Of a DNA stretch of 64,000 nucleotides, positions 40,927 through 49,079 are shown piece after piece (the first letter of the stretch is position 1; each line of letters opens with the position of its first letter). The position numbers and the translations under genes are program-made. Source of the DNA: SURF-55 sp040755195 (GTDB lineage Bacteria > Bacillota > Desulfotomaculia > Desulfotomaculales > Ammonificaceae); contig JBFMBL010000007.1 of assembly GCA_040755195.1 (NCBI GenBank), forward strand, positions 17,305 through 81,304, given 5' to 3'. The notes beneath the pieces were generated by a model that worked only from the letters and a program-made list of their open reading frames with translations, searched no databases and was not told the DNA's origin.

Positions 40927-43264
40927 CCCGGCCTGTTTTCGGGACAAGCATATCTTAATCAGCGGAGCGGCCGGTTTTCTCGGAAGCCACATGGTGGATG
41001 CGTTATTGTCTGTGGGCGGCCGGGTCACGGGCGTTGACAATTTAAGCACCGGCAACCTTGATAACCTGGCTGAAGCCCGGAAAAATCCGAATTTCTATTT
41101 CATCCGGCACGACGTAGTTGGAGAGCTTCCGGTAAAAGGTCCCTTTGATTTCGTTGCCCACCTCGCCAGCCCGGCAAGCCCTGTTGACTACCATCGTTTA
41201 GGTATCGAAACGATGCTGGTTAACAGCCTGGGAACAAAAAATCTCCTGGACCTGGTGCGGGCATCCAACGCTGTCTTCTTGCTGGCCAGCACCTCTGAGG
41301 TGTACGGCGACCCGCTCGTTCACCCCCAGGAGGAGACTTACTGGGGAAACGTAAACCCCACCGGACCGCGGGCGTGTTACGACGAAAGTAAGCGCTTCGC
41401 GGAAGCACTGACAATGGAGTATCACCGCCGCTACAAGTTGGACGTACGCATAGCGCGCATCTTTAACAGTATCCTTGCCGATCAGTATGTTGTACTTTTC
41501 AATGATGAGGAAATGCACGTGGACCGTGTCGGTATCTACGCCGAGCAGGTTCGCATGGCTCCCGAAACCCGCAGGGTATTCGTACCTGCCTTCAATCCAG
41601 TAACGTTGCGCATGGAACTTCGCCCAGCCAGTACGCTCATCAGGTGCCACCCCTGTCGAGACGCTTACGAGCTTCACCTGCGTTACGGACGTCGGGTTAA
41701 GGTGACAGGCGACCACAGCGTATTCGTTCCGAACACCGAAGGTTACCCTGTGCCCAAACCCGTACGGGAAATCCGGGTGGGAGACTATGTGGCCATCCCT
41801 GGTAAGCTACCCGTGCTAGAACGTGATCGAACCCATATTCTCATGGCGCAAGAGTTCGCCCGAAATACACAAGACCCGAACGAACTTTGGGGCTGGGCGG
41901 TACGTCACCCTTCGTTCCCCGAGCTTGTGACCCGAAGACGAGATAAGATTCATCGCGTTTTGGGAAACAGTGTTCACTTTAAGCGAACGAAGAACTTCCA
42001 CAACACCATAGTGTGCGCCACACGGAAGTGGATGAAACAAGGCTGCCTGCCACTTTACGTGTTGTGGCGTCTCGGGATAGAGGCACCTGAGGATGCCGAA
42101 ATCGCGCCTTACGGAGGAAGCAATCTGTGGCTACCCAACTGCATAAAGATAACTAATAATCTTCTTTGGTTTATGGGACTCTTTCTAGCTGAGGGGGCCG
42201 AACATAGTAGCCGGGGTGCGCATTTTCTTTCGCTCTCCTCTGACCAGGAGTACTTGGACCGGGCTAAGGCAATATTGGAAGACCACTTTAGGGTTCACCC
42301 TGGTCTTGTCCCTCCAGGAAAAGGTAGGGGACCACAACTATACGTCCATTCTAAGTCACTGCACCACCTTTTTACCCGGGTACTCGGCCTCAGGGAGCAA
42401 CGGGTTCCTTCGTGGATCATGCAACTTCCTCTAAGTCGGGTTAAGTACTTTCTGGAAGGGTTCCGCTGTGGTGATGGCACACACAGCGGCAAGAAGGTTG
42501 GTAACGAACTGGTTTTTGATACCACGAGCGAGGCCTTAGCTGTAGACTTACTTTACCTGCTTTTACGTTTTGGCATAGTGAGTTCCTGGGGATGTTATGA
42601 GACCACGTTTCGGAAGCGCTATGGGGAGCGCCGCTTCCCGTTCCATCGGGTTACCGTCTGCTCCCTCGACACGTTCGATATCCTGAGTTGGGATCGGGGT
42701 GTAAAACAGAACCTCAACGCGAGGCGTACGGGCGATCTTGTATGGGCAAAAGTGCTTGATATACGGCCTACTGTCCTTACCCCTTACGTATACGACTTTT
42801 CCATTCCAGAAGCCGAGAATTTCGTAGCCGGTAACGGCGTGTGTTGCCACAACACTTACGGGCCGCGGATGCGCCCTCACGACGGCAGGGTGGTGTCCAA
42901 TTTTATTACTCAAGCCTTAAAGGGTGAACCGTTGACCATTTACGGTGACGGGCAACAGACGCGCAGCTTCGTGTACGTTACGGACGAAATCGACGGGTTG
43001 CTTCGTCTGCTTGCTGCGCCGCATGCCAAAGGTGAAGCGGTGAATATCGGCAACCCTGAAGAAAGAACAATAATCAATTTTGCGGAAGTGACCGCCGAAC
43101 TTTGCGGCCGTGAATTTAAAGCAGAATTCCGAGAACTGCCTCTGGACGACCCTTTACGGCGCTGTCCGGATATTACAAAGGCGCGGGCGCTGCTGGGCTG
43201 GGAACCCGGGATTCCGATCCGGGAAGGGCTAAGCCGGACAATAGCTTACTTCAGAAAATGCTAA
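40901..43264 (+). CDS. uxs: UDP-glucuronate decarboxylase (UDP-xylose synthase) interrupted by an intein
   Basis: A 787-residue precursor. Residues 1-189 plus 652-787 make a 325-residue UDP-xylose synthase, the family's normal size. Hallmarks: ISGAAGFLGSHMVDALL, HLASPASPVDYHRLGIETMLVNSLGTKNLL, STSEVYGDPLVHPQEETYWGNVNP, Tyr160 and Lys164 in CYDESKR, RIARIFN joined to TYGPRMRPHDGRVVSNFITQAL, then YGDGQQTRSFVYVTDEIDGLLRL. It decarboxylates UDP-GlcA through a 4-keto intermediate to UDP-xylose. Residues 190-651 are an intein (separate entry) and must be removed for activity. The TTG start at 40901 has GGAGG 9 nt upstream and lies within the ugd 3' end. Confidence 0.93.
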   Translation: MSIAAWEFDPACFRDKHILISGAAGFLGSHMVDALLSVGGRVTGVDNLSTGNLDNLAEARKNPNFYFIRHDVVGELPVKGPFDFVAHLASPASPVDYHRLGIETMLVNSLGTKNLLDLVRASNAVFLLASTSEVYGDPLVHPQEETYWGNVNPTGPRACYDESKRFAEALTMEYHRRYKLDVRIARIFNSILADQYVVLFNDEEMHVDRVGIYAEQVRMAPETRRVFVPAFNPVTLRMELRPASTLIRCHPCRDAYELHLRYGRRVKVTGDHSVFVPNTEGYPVPKPVREIRVGDYVAIPGKLPVLERDRTHILMAQEFARNTQDPNELWGWAVRHPSFPELVTRRRDKIHRVLGNSVHFKRTKNFHNTIVCATRKWMKQGCLPLYVLWRLGIEAPEDAEIAPYGGSNLWLPNCIKITNNLLWFMGLFLAEGAEHSSRGAHFLSLSSDQEYLDRAKAILEDHFRVHPGLVPPGKGRGPQLYVHSKSLHHLFTRVLGLREQRVPSWIMQLPLSRVKYFLEGFRCGDGTHSGKKVGNELVFDTTSEALAVDLLYLLLRFGIVSSWGCYETTFRKRYGERRFPFHRVTVCSLDTFDILSWDRGVKQNLNARRTGDLVWAKVLDIRPTVLTPYVYDFSIPEAENFVAGNGVCCHNTYGPRMRPHDGRVVSNFITQALKGEPLTIYGDGQQTRSFVYVTDEIDGLLRLLAAPHAKGEAVNIGNPEERTIINFAEVTAELCGREFKAEFRELPLDDPLRRCPDITKARALLGWEPGIPIREGLSRTIAYFRKC
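41468..42853 (+). other. Intein with LAGLIDADG homing endonuclease inside uxs
   Basis: A 462-residue in-frame protein insertion, from Ser190 to Asn651 of the precursor. Splicing blocks are visible: Ser1 at the N-terminal junction (RIFN|SILADQYVV), block B VTGDHSVFV (Thr269 and His272), endonuclease blocks LLWFMGLFLAEG (421-432) and KYFLEGFRCGDG (515-526), block F VYDFSIPEAENFVAGNG, and the C-terminal VCCHN (His650-Asn651) followed by the +1 residue Thr652. Ser1, terminal His-Asn and +1 Thr are a legal combination for class 1 splicing. Block A is weak. The endonuclease would home to the intein-less uxs site. Confidence 0.92.
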
Positions 43265-43399
43265 GCCAGGTTTAGAGTCAACGGACAAAGATATATCTGC
43301 TGATAATAAAAGCTTTTAATACGGCAAAGCGTTTTCTCTTGAGGGAAATGCAGCGCCGCTGCAGGTGATCGGCAATTAAGTTGGAATCTCTCCCGCCCG

Positions 43400-43428
43400 T
43401 TGACGCCAAAGGATGTGGAAGCTAAAAT
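43400..43428 (+). promoter_or_regulatory. Promoter of the AbrB/PIN module
   Basis: TTGACG, a 17-bp spacer and TAAAAT, 64 bp before the antitoxin start. The preceding 43265-43399 has no gene. Confidence 0.65.
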
Positions 43429-43447
43429 GGTACTAATAAAGTGTACC
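43429..43447 (+). promoter_or_regulatory. Inverted repeat, candidate antitoxin operator
   Basis: GGTAC-N9-GTACC lies immediately after the -10 box, and two further GTAC words follow at 43454 and 43469. Position and symmetry suit binding by the AbrB-type antitoxin dimer for autorepression. Confidence 0.45.
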
Positions 43448-43492
43448 GATAAGTACGTCCTTAAAGTTGTACGGAAAATGAAGGTGTGAACA

Positions 43493-43813
43493 ATGAGGAA
43501 TACAAGGGTGAAGAAAACGCCAAGAAAACGGGGGCTTACCAAAGCAACCAGCGCAAGGTGGATTTTGAAGCTAAATCCCAAAGGTCAGGCTACTATTCCC
43601 CTCGAAGTGCGCAAGATGCTGGGTGCCGACACCGAGTGCCGGGAGTTGGAGTTACTAGCAACAGAGAATGGATTTCAGCTCTTACCTCACAAACCGCCCC
43701 TTCCCGTCAGGCGATATATAGGTTATTGCGCCGAGGAATTAGAAGGCATGGACGATCCCGTGGTTTTTTTCCGGGAACTACGGGGCCGTGCGGCTGATGC
43801 AGCGGAAGAATAG
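43493..43813 (+). CDS. AbrB/SpoVT-type antitoxin
   Basis: A 106-residue protein. After a basic N-terminus, LKLNPKGQATIPLEVRKMLGADTECRELELLATENGFQLLPH is a swapped-hairpin AbrB domain. The C-terminal part (EELEGMDDPVVFFRELRGRAADAAEE) is acidic and should contact the toxin. ATG 43493 follows AAGGTG by 7 nt. It precedes the PIN toxin by 5 nt, the usual antitoxin-first order. Confidence 0.83.
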   Translation: MRNTRVKKTPRKRGLTKATSARWILKLNPKGQATIPLEVRKMLGADTECRELELLATENGFQLLPHKPPLPVRRYIGYCAEELEGMDDPVVFFRELRGRAADAAEE

Positions 43814-43818
43814 CCCCT

Positions 43819-44358
43819 ATGCAGACGGCTGTTGATACCAATCTGCTGATCGTCCTTCTCCGGGGAAAACCGCAGGAACAGGCGCAACTGGTTGCGGAGG
43901 CGCTGATAGAATACGACCGGCAAGGGCGCTTAATAATTTGTCCGGCAGTTTGGTCGGAGCTACGGGTATTAATTAGCGAAAAGAAACTCAACTCGTTCCT
44001 TAAAGATAACCGTATCGCGGTTGACTGGGAACTACCGCCGGAGGTCTGGTCTTCGGCAGCGGAGGCCTTTGCCCACTACCTCCAAAATCGCCGGCAAAGC
44101 GGTTCGCTCTATTATTGCTCTGCCTGCGGCAAAGAAATGAACGTGCGTTGCCCCCAATGCGGCAAGATCCAGGGGTTTCCACGCCATATTCTGCCGGACT
44201 TCCTGATCAGCGCCCACGCCCTGCGCCGGGCAAACCTGTTTCTTACGGCGGATACGGGAATCCCGCGAAGATACTTTGGGGAGCTCAAGGTCCTTAACCC
44301 GCTGGATAAACCAAAAGAACAGGTGGCTGGGGAGAGTCAAGCGGACAAAAAAGCTTAA
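43819..44358 (+). CDS. PIN-domain toxin with inserted zinc ribbon
   Basis: A 179-residue VapC-like RNase. PIN features are the N-terminal AVDTNLLIVLL (Asp), ICPAVWSELRV (Glu) and the C-terminal RHILPDFLISAHALRRANLFLTADTGI (Asp residues). Between the central helix and the RHILPD motif is an insertion with two CxxC pairs, YYCSACGKEMNVRCPQCGKIQGF (about residues 97-119), that looks like a zinc ribbon. VapC toxins usually cleave tRNA or rRNA; the ribbon might steer RNA choice. It is paired with the antitoxin at 43493. Confidence 0.83.
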   Translation: MQTAVDTNLLIVLLRGKPQEQAQLVAEALIEYDRQGRLIICPAVWSELRVLISEKKLNSFLKDNRIAVDWELPPEVWSSAAEAFAHYLQNRRQSGSLYYCSACGKEMNVRCPQCGKIQGFPRHILPDFLISAHALRRANLFLTADTGIPRRYFGELKVLNPLDKPKEQVAGESQADKKA

Positions 44359-44391
44359 CGCAGAGGCAAAAAGCTACAAGGAGCTTAAACG

Positions 44392-44463
44392 ATGCGCTCT
44401 AGCGGGGCGGGATTTATCGGCTCGAACTTCATCCGGTATGTCCTGAACCGCTACCCCGACTAG
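44392..44463 (+). pseudogene. RmlB (dTDP-glucose 4,6-dehydratase) N-terminal remnant
   Basis: A 23-codon frame with AAGGAG upstream reads MRSSGAGFIGSNFIRYVLNRYPD then TAG. GAGFIGSNFIRYVLNRYPD is the N-terminal dinucleotide-binding segment of RmlB. The rest of the gene is missing, so it is a fossil. It ends 13 nt before the next gene. Confidence 0.65.
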
Positions 44464-44476
44464 GAGGAGAGCTAAG

Positions 44477-45493
44477 ATGACTTCTGAACCTACGCTTTCC
44501 CAATGGAAAACCCTTTACGAACTGGCCCGGCAATACCGGGAAGCCGCACCCTGGGAGTGGATGAGCGATACCGATCTTATCGGCGTCCGGGACCCGGAAA
44601 CGGGGGAGACCGGCTACTGCTCTGTAATCGGCACCCTGGGGGAAGCACAGGGGCTGATCGTTTATCCCGGTGCGGAAGGGCTTGTTTCTTTTTTCAATAT
44701 TTTGGAGGCCGACGATCCCGGTGATTTTGACCTGTCGGTTGACCAGCGGGCGCTCTCTCTCATCTTCGGCAGCCGCGACGAAACGCGCCCTCAGGATCGG
44801 GCAGTTATCAAGAAAGCCGGCCTCGCCTTCCGCGGAAGGAACGCCTGGCCCATCTTCAGAAGTCTCACCCCGGGGTATTTCCCCTGGTTTCTCACCGGTG
44901 AAGAGGTGCGGTTCTTCACCGTAATGCTGGAGCAGGTGCTCGCTATCCTGCAGGAGTTACAGGAAGATTCTTCCCGCTCGGAACCTCCCGGCGACGATTA
45001 CGTGCCGGTCAGAAGCAGAACGGGGAAGAGGTGGGAGACCCGGTGGGAACTGCTGCCGCCCCCCCCGGATATAAAACTCCCCTGCATCACCTTGACAGAC
45101 GGAGGCGCTGAGATAAGAAAAAGCTGCCGACGGGTGAAAACCACCTGGGAGACCGGCTTCTTCTATTCGCCCGAGGCGGTCCGGGAGAAGGGAAAAGACG
45201 AACGGCCCTACTACCCGGTCGTCACGCTGTGGATTGACCGGGACTCCGGCATCATTCTCAGCTTCGAAATGTCCCGCCGGGGCGAGTGGCAGCAGGTGGT
45301 GGAAAGCCTGCTTTCGGCGGTTGGCGCCACGAAGACGCTGCCGGCCGGGATCGCGGCGTCCCGGGAAGAGATACTGGCCCTGCTCCGGCCCGTGGCAGGA
45401 CAACTGGAGATATCACTAAAGAAGGGTAAAACCCGGTCCTTTAAAACGGCAAAGCGTCACCTTTTCGAAGAGATGTGGCGGCGCTGCACTTAA
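44477..45493 (+). CDS. Hypothetical protein
   Basis: A 338-residue soluble protein without recognised family. The N-terminal half contains GYCSVIGTLGEAQGLIVYPGAEGLVSFFNIL and RSLTPGYFPWFLTGEEVRFFTVMLEQVLAIL. The C-terminal half has PYYPVVTLWIDRDSGIILSFEMSRRGEWQQVVESLLSAV and ends with a basic segment. The two halves look like separate alpha/beta modules. An AGGAGGAG site lies just before the ATG. It has nothing obvious to do with sugars and may have travelled with the toxin-antitoxin module and RmlB fossil beside it. Confidence 0.7.
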   Translation: MTSEPTLSQWKTLYELARQYREAAPWEWMSDTDLIGVRDPETGETGYCSVIGTLGEAQGLIVYPGAEGLVSFFNILEADDPGDFDLSVDQRALSLIFGSRDETRPQDRAVIKKAGLAFRGRNAWPIFRSLTPGYFPWFLTGEEVRFFTVMLEQVLAILQELQEDSSRSEPPGDDYVPVRSRTGKRWETRWELLPPPPDIKLPCITLTDGGAEIRKSCRRVKTTWETGFFYSPEAVREKGKDERPYYPVVTLWIDRDSGIILSFEMSRRGEWQQVVESLLSAVGATKTLPAGIAASREEILALLRPVAGQLEISLKKGKTRSFKTAKRHLFEEMWRRCT

Positions 45494-45580
45494 TCAGAAA
45501 TCGAGAGAACCTTTCTATAGCCTATGCTTCTTTGAAATATTGAGATGTTGGCGGTTCTTTAACTCATAGGAGGGAAAAGC

Positions 45581-46666
45581 GTGGCCGGTTCTGTTTTTGC
45601 CGTTATCCTCGCCGGCGGGGGCGGAGAGCGGTTCTGGCCTCTCAGTTCTAAGGAACAACCGAAGCAGTTTTTGAAGCTGATCGGGGACAGAACCATGCTC
45701 CAGCAGACGGTGGACCGGCTCGCCGGGTTTGTCAAGCTCCAGGATATTTTAATCGTCACCGGGCGCGGATTCGGCGACCTCGCCCGGGAACAACTGCCGC
45801 AGATGCCCGCCGAAAATATTATAGAGGAACCCTGCGGGCGCGATACGGCGGCTGCTGTCGGGTTGGCAGCGATTCACCTTCAGCGGCGAAATCCGCAGGG
45901 GGTCATGGCGGTCCTGCCGGCTGACCACTATATCGCCGACCCGGTGAAATTTTGCCGCGTGCTGGAAACCGCCGTTGACACCGCCCGGTCCGGCGACTGG
46001 CTGGTGACGCTCGGCATCACACCCACACGGCCGGAAACCGGATACGGCTACATCCAGCGAGGGGAGTCCTTACGGACCATCGGAAGCCTTGCCGTTTACA
46101 AAGTGATGCGTTTTATAGAAAAACCGGACGAGCCGAAAGCGCGACGATTCCTTAGCAGCGACAAATACTTCTGGAACAGCGGCATGTTTATCTGGCGGAT
46201 TGATGTAATCTTAAAATTATTCACGGAATTACTGCCGGAACTTATCGAAGGATTGGACCGTATCGGCGGCGCCCTGGGCTCGGAGCAAGAGTCAAGTGTG
46301 ATGGAGACTGTTTATCCCTCCCTCCCCCGCATTTCCATTGATTACGGCGTTATGGAACGGGCAAAAAACGTACTGGTTCTGCCGGCCGACTTCGGCTGGG
46401 ATGACGTCGGCACTTGGCCGGCCTGGGCCCGTTACGGCGGCAGCCAGGACGGGCAGGGAAACGTTATCGAAGGAAACGGGGTGCTGGTGGAAAGTTCGGG
46501 ATGCGTGGTACGGGCCTCAAAGCACGTGGTTGCCGCTCTGGGTATCCGCGACCTCGTTATTGTGGAGGAAAACGGACGTTTGCTGGTCTGCCCGAAGGAC
46601 CGCGCCCAGGAGATTAAAAGGCTGGTCGCGGCGTTAAAGGAAGCCGGGCATGACGATGCTGTTTAA
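45581..46666 (+). CDS. manC: Mannose-1-phosphate guanylyltransferase
   Basis: A 361-residue GMP enzyme without the C-terminal isomerase domain found in longer bifunctional versions. VFAVILAGGGGERFWPLSSKEQPKQFLKL is the nucleotide-binding start. EPCGRDTAAAVGLAA, VLPADHYI, ETGYGYIQRGE, FIEKPDEPKARRFL, FWNSGMFIWR and DFGWDDVGTW are all in order. It makes GDP-mannose from mannose-1-phosphate and GTP and supplies Gmd. GTG start with AGGAGG 8 nt upstream. It overlaps manB by 17 nt. Confidence 0.95.
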   Translation: MAGSVFAVILAGGGGERFWPLSSKEQPKQFLKLIGDRTMLQQTVDRLAGFVKLQDILIVTGRGFGDLAREQLPQMPAENIIEEPCGRDTAAAVGLAAIHLQRRNPQGVMAVLPADHYIADPVKFCRVLETAVDTARSGDWLVTLGITPTRPETGYGYIQRGESLRTIGSLAVYKVMRFIEKPDEPKARRFLSSDKYFWNSGMFIWRIDVILKLFTELLPELIEGLDRIGGALGSEQESSVMETVYPSLPRISIDYGVMERAKNVLVLPADFGWDDVGTWPAWARYGGSQDGQGNVIEGNGVLVESSGCVVRASKHVVAALGIRDLVIVEENGRLLVCPKDRAQEIKRLVAALKEAGHDDAV

Positions 46667-48035
46667 CCCGCACATCTTCCGGGCATACGACATCAGGGGA
46701 GTCGCCGACCGGGACCTGACTGCCGAAGTGGTAACCGCGCTCGGGAAAGCCGTGGGAACATCAGTTATCCAGAAAGGAAACCGCCAGGTCGTCGTGGGCC
46801 GGGACAACCGCTTAAGCTCTCCGCGACTCCGCGACGCGCTTGTAGACGGTCTGGTCAGTACCGGGTGTGAAGTTTGTGATATTGGTGAGGCGGCGACGCC
46901 GGTTCTGTATTTTGCCTGCGAACATTACGGCGCCGGAGGCGGGGTGATGATTACCGGCAGCCACAACCCCCCGGAAGAAAACGGTTTTAAGATTGCTCTC
47001 GGAGGAGCAACCATACATGGCGAGGAAATCCTCCAGTTAAAAGAAATAATGGCGGCCGGCGCTTTTTCCACCGGGACCGGAACCGCAAGGCGCGTAAATG
47101 CTTCGCCGTCGTACCTCGCGATGCTCAAGGAAAAGATCCGCCTCGGCCCGCGGCGGCTGAAAGTCGCGGTTGACTGCGGTAACGGCACGGGGGCGTTGTT
47201 CGCGGAGGAGATATTACAGAGCTGGGGATGCGAGACAGTTCCCCTTTTCTGCGTCTCGGACGGGACCTTCCCCAACCACCAGCCGGATCCGGTTAAGACC
47301 GCCAACCTTCAGGAACTCCGGCGCACCGTTCTTAAGGAGAGCTGCGATTTTGGCGTCGGCTACGACGGGGATGCGGACCGGCTTGGCGTTGTCGACGAAA
47401 AAGGTAACATAATCTGGGGCGACAGGTTGATGATCCTGTTCTGGCGTGAGATCCTGCCGCGCAACCCGGGGACGCCTTGCATTGTGGAGGTCAAGTGCTC
47501 CCAGGCTCTGGTGGACGAAATAATCCGCCTGGGGGGAAGGCCCTTCTTTTATAAAACCGGCCATTCGCTTATAAAGGCCAAGATGAGGGAGATTGGGGCG
47601 CTTTTTACGGGCGAGATGTCCGGGCACATGTTTTTCGCCGATGAGTATTACGGGTTCGACGACGCTTTTTACGCCACCGGCAGGCTCCTCCGTATCCTTT
47701 CGCACACCGGCCTTCCGCTGTCGGAACTGTTCGCTGATGTTCCCCGATATTATTCGACTGCGGAAACAAGGATACCATGCCCCGATGATAGAAAGTTCCC
47801 GGCTGTAATGCAACTGGCAGATCACTTTCGACAGACCAACGAAGTTGTAGATATTGACGGTGCGCGGGTGCTGTTCGATGAAGGCTGGGGACTGGTGCGC
47901 GCTTCGAACACCCAGCCGGTGCTGGTAGCCCGCTGCGAAGCAAAAACCCCGGAGGGTCTGGAGAGGATTTGCGACATCATGCGAAAAACGATTGTTGCAA
48001 CCGCCAAGGTAAAGGATTTCGCGTGGGAATTCTGA
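46650..48035 (+). CDS. manB: Phosphomannomutase/phosphoglucomutase
   Basis: A 461-residue alpha-D-phosphohexomutase of AlgC type. FRAYDIRGVADRDLT starts the fold; the phospho-Ser loop is GGGVMITGSHNPPEENGFK, the metal loop VGYDGDADRLGVVD, the sugar loop TGEMSGHMFF, and the phosphate loop RASNTQPVLVARCEAK. It interconverts mannose-6-P and mannose-1-P (and often glucose-6-P and glucose-1-P), feeding ManC and UDP-glucose formation. The start overlaps manC by 17 nt, so the pair is translationally coupled. Confidence 0.94.
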   Translation: MTMLFNPHIFRAYDIRGVADRDLTAEVVTALGKAVGTSVIQKGNRQVVVGRDNRLSSPRLRDALVDGLVSTGCEVCDIGEAATPVLYFACEHYGAGGGVMITGSHNPPEENGFKIALGGATIHGEEILQLKEIMAAGAFSTGTGTARRVNASPSYLAMLKEKIRLGPRRLKVAVDCGNGTGALFAEEILQSWGCETVPLFCVSDGTFPNHQPDPVKTANLQELRRTVLKESCDFGVGYDGDADRLGVVDEKGNIIWGDRLMILFWREILPRNPGTPCIVEVKCSQALVDEIIRLGGRPFFYKTGHSLIKAKMREIGALFTGEMSGHMFFADEYYGFDDAFYATGRLLRILSHTGLPLSELFADVPRYYSTAETRIPCPDDRKFPAVMQLADHFRQTNEVVDIDGARVLFDEGWGLVRASNTQPVLVARCEAKTPEGLERICDIMRKTIVATAKVKDFAWEF

Positions 48036-48109
48036 AAAGTTTTTTTCAGGAATATAGCGCAGAATATAAACTTGAATTTATCGAATAGACACCAAAGAAG
48101 GGAAACAAC

Positions 48110-49039
48110 ATGGCTACTTACCTTGTAACCGGAGGCGCCGGCTTTATCGGGTCGCACATAGTTGAGGAGTTGGTCCGAAAGGGAGAGCAGGTTCGCGTGC
48201 TGGACAACCTCTCGACCGGGAAAAAAGAAAACCTGGCGCATCTCGCAGGGGAAATCGAACTTGTTGAAGGTGACATAACCAATACCGCAGACGTTGCCCG
48301 GTCGGTTAAGGGCGTTGATTATATCCTGCACCAGGCCGCGCTGGCATCGGTCGACAGGTCGATTCAAGACCCTCTGTTAACAAATGAGGTTAATATAACC
48401 GGAACGTTGAATTTACTCCGGGCCGCTTGCGAGAATAAAGTCAAACGCTTCATTTACGCCTCTTCGTCATCGGTATACGGCAACATCCCCTCGCTTCGCA
48501 AAAGCGAGGACTTACCCGCCGATCCGTTATCTCCATACGCCGTTACCAAGTATACGGGAGAGCTTTACTGCCGGATTTTCCACCGGATTTACGGGCTGCA
48601 AACAGTAGCGCTGCGGTATTTTAACGTATTCGGGCCCCGGCAGGATCCCAATTCCATGTACGCCGCCGTGGTGCCGCTTTTCATTTCAGCGCTTCTGCAA
48701 GGGAAAAGCCCCGTGATTTACGGCGATGGAGACCAGTCACGGGATTTTGTCTATGTTTCGAACATCGTAGCAGCAAACCTTCTGGCGTGCTCGGCGCCCT
48801 ATGCCCCGGGTGAAGTCTATAACGTGGGATGCGGCAGTCAGATTACAATTAATGAACTCCTGACTGTCTTGAAGCAGATTATAAAAAGCGACGTAACTCC
48901 TGTGTATCAGGAACCCCGCCCCGGCGACATCCGCGACTCTCTCGCCGATATCTCTCTCGCCCGACAAAAACTCGGTTATGAGCCGTCTGTCTCATTGCAG
49001 GAAGGTTTAGAAAAAACCGTTGCCTGGTTTCTAAAATAA
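48110..49039 (+). CDS. NAD-dependent nucleotide-sugar epimerase (GalE/WbpP-like)
   Basis: A 309-residue extended SDR. YLVTGGAGFIGSHIVEELVRKG binds NAD; HQAALASVDRSIQDPLLTNEVNITGTLNLL, SSSSVYGNIPSLRKSEDLPADPLSPYAVTKYTGELYC (Ser, Tyr, Lys) and RYFNVFGPRQDPNSMYAAVVPLF resemble WbpP-type UDP-GlcNAc/UDP-Glc 4-epimerases. It would provide UDP-galactose or UDP-GalNAc. It is the last gene of the + strand locus, converging with the Icd-like gene. Confidence 0.88.
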   Translation: MATYLVTGGAGFIGSHIVEELVRKGEQVRVLDNLSTGKKENLAHLAGEIELVEGDITNTADVARSVKGVDYILHQAALASVDRSIQDPLLTNEVNITGTLNLLRAACENKVKRFIYASSSSVYGNIPSLRKSEDLPADPLSPYAVTKYTGELYCRIFHRIYGLQTVALRYFNVFGPRQDPNSMYAAVVPLFISALLQGKSPVIYGDGDQSRDFVYVSNIVAANLLACSAPYAPGEVYNVGCGSQITINELLTVLKQIIKSDVTPVYQEPRPGDIRDSLADISLARQKLGYEPSVSLQEGLEKTVAWFLK

Positions 49040-49056
49040 CGTGGAGTTTCCTCACT

Positions 49057-49079
49057 TGCGGTAGCAGGTTTTTACCGCA
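49057..49079. terminator. Possible bidirectional hairpin between convergent genes
   Basis: TGCGGTA and TACCGCA flank a 9-nt loop between the + strand epimerase and the - strand Icd-like gene, overlapping the latter's stop codon. There is no clear T-run, so the terminator role is uncertain. Confidence 0.3.

Noticed and set aside
40000..41055. 392-residue - strand frame opposite ugd and uxs
   Set aside because: It is the mirror of two well-supported genes and has no recognisable domain.
44392..44463. A functional small dehydratase peptide
   Set aside because: It contains only the first 23 residues of an RmlB-type fold, so it cannot be an enzyme; it is kept as a gene remnant.
49057..49079. Strong bidirectional terminator between the convergent genes
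   Set aside because: The stem is only 7 bp and lacks a T-run on either strand, so it is listed only with low confidence.
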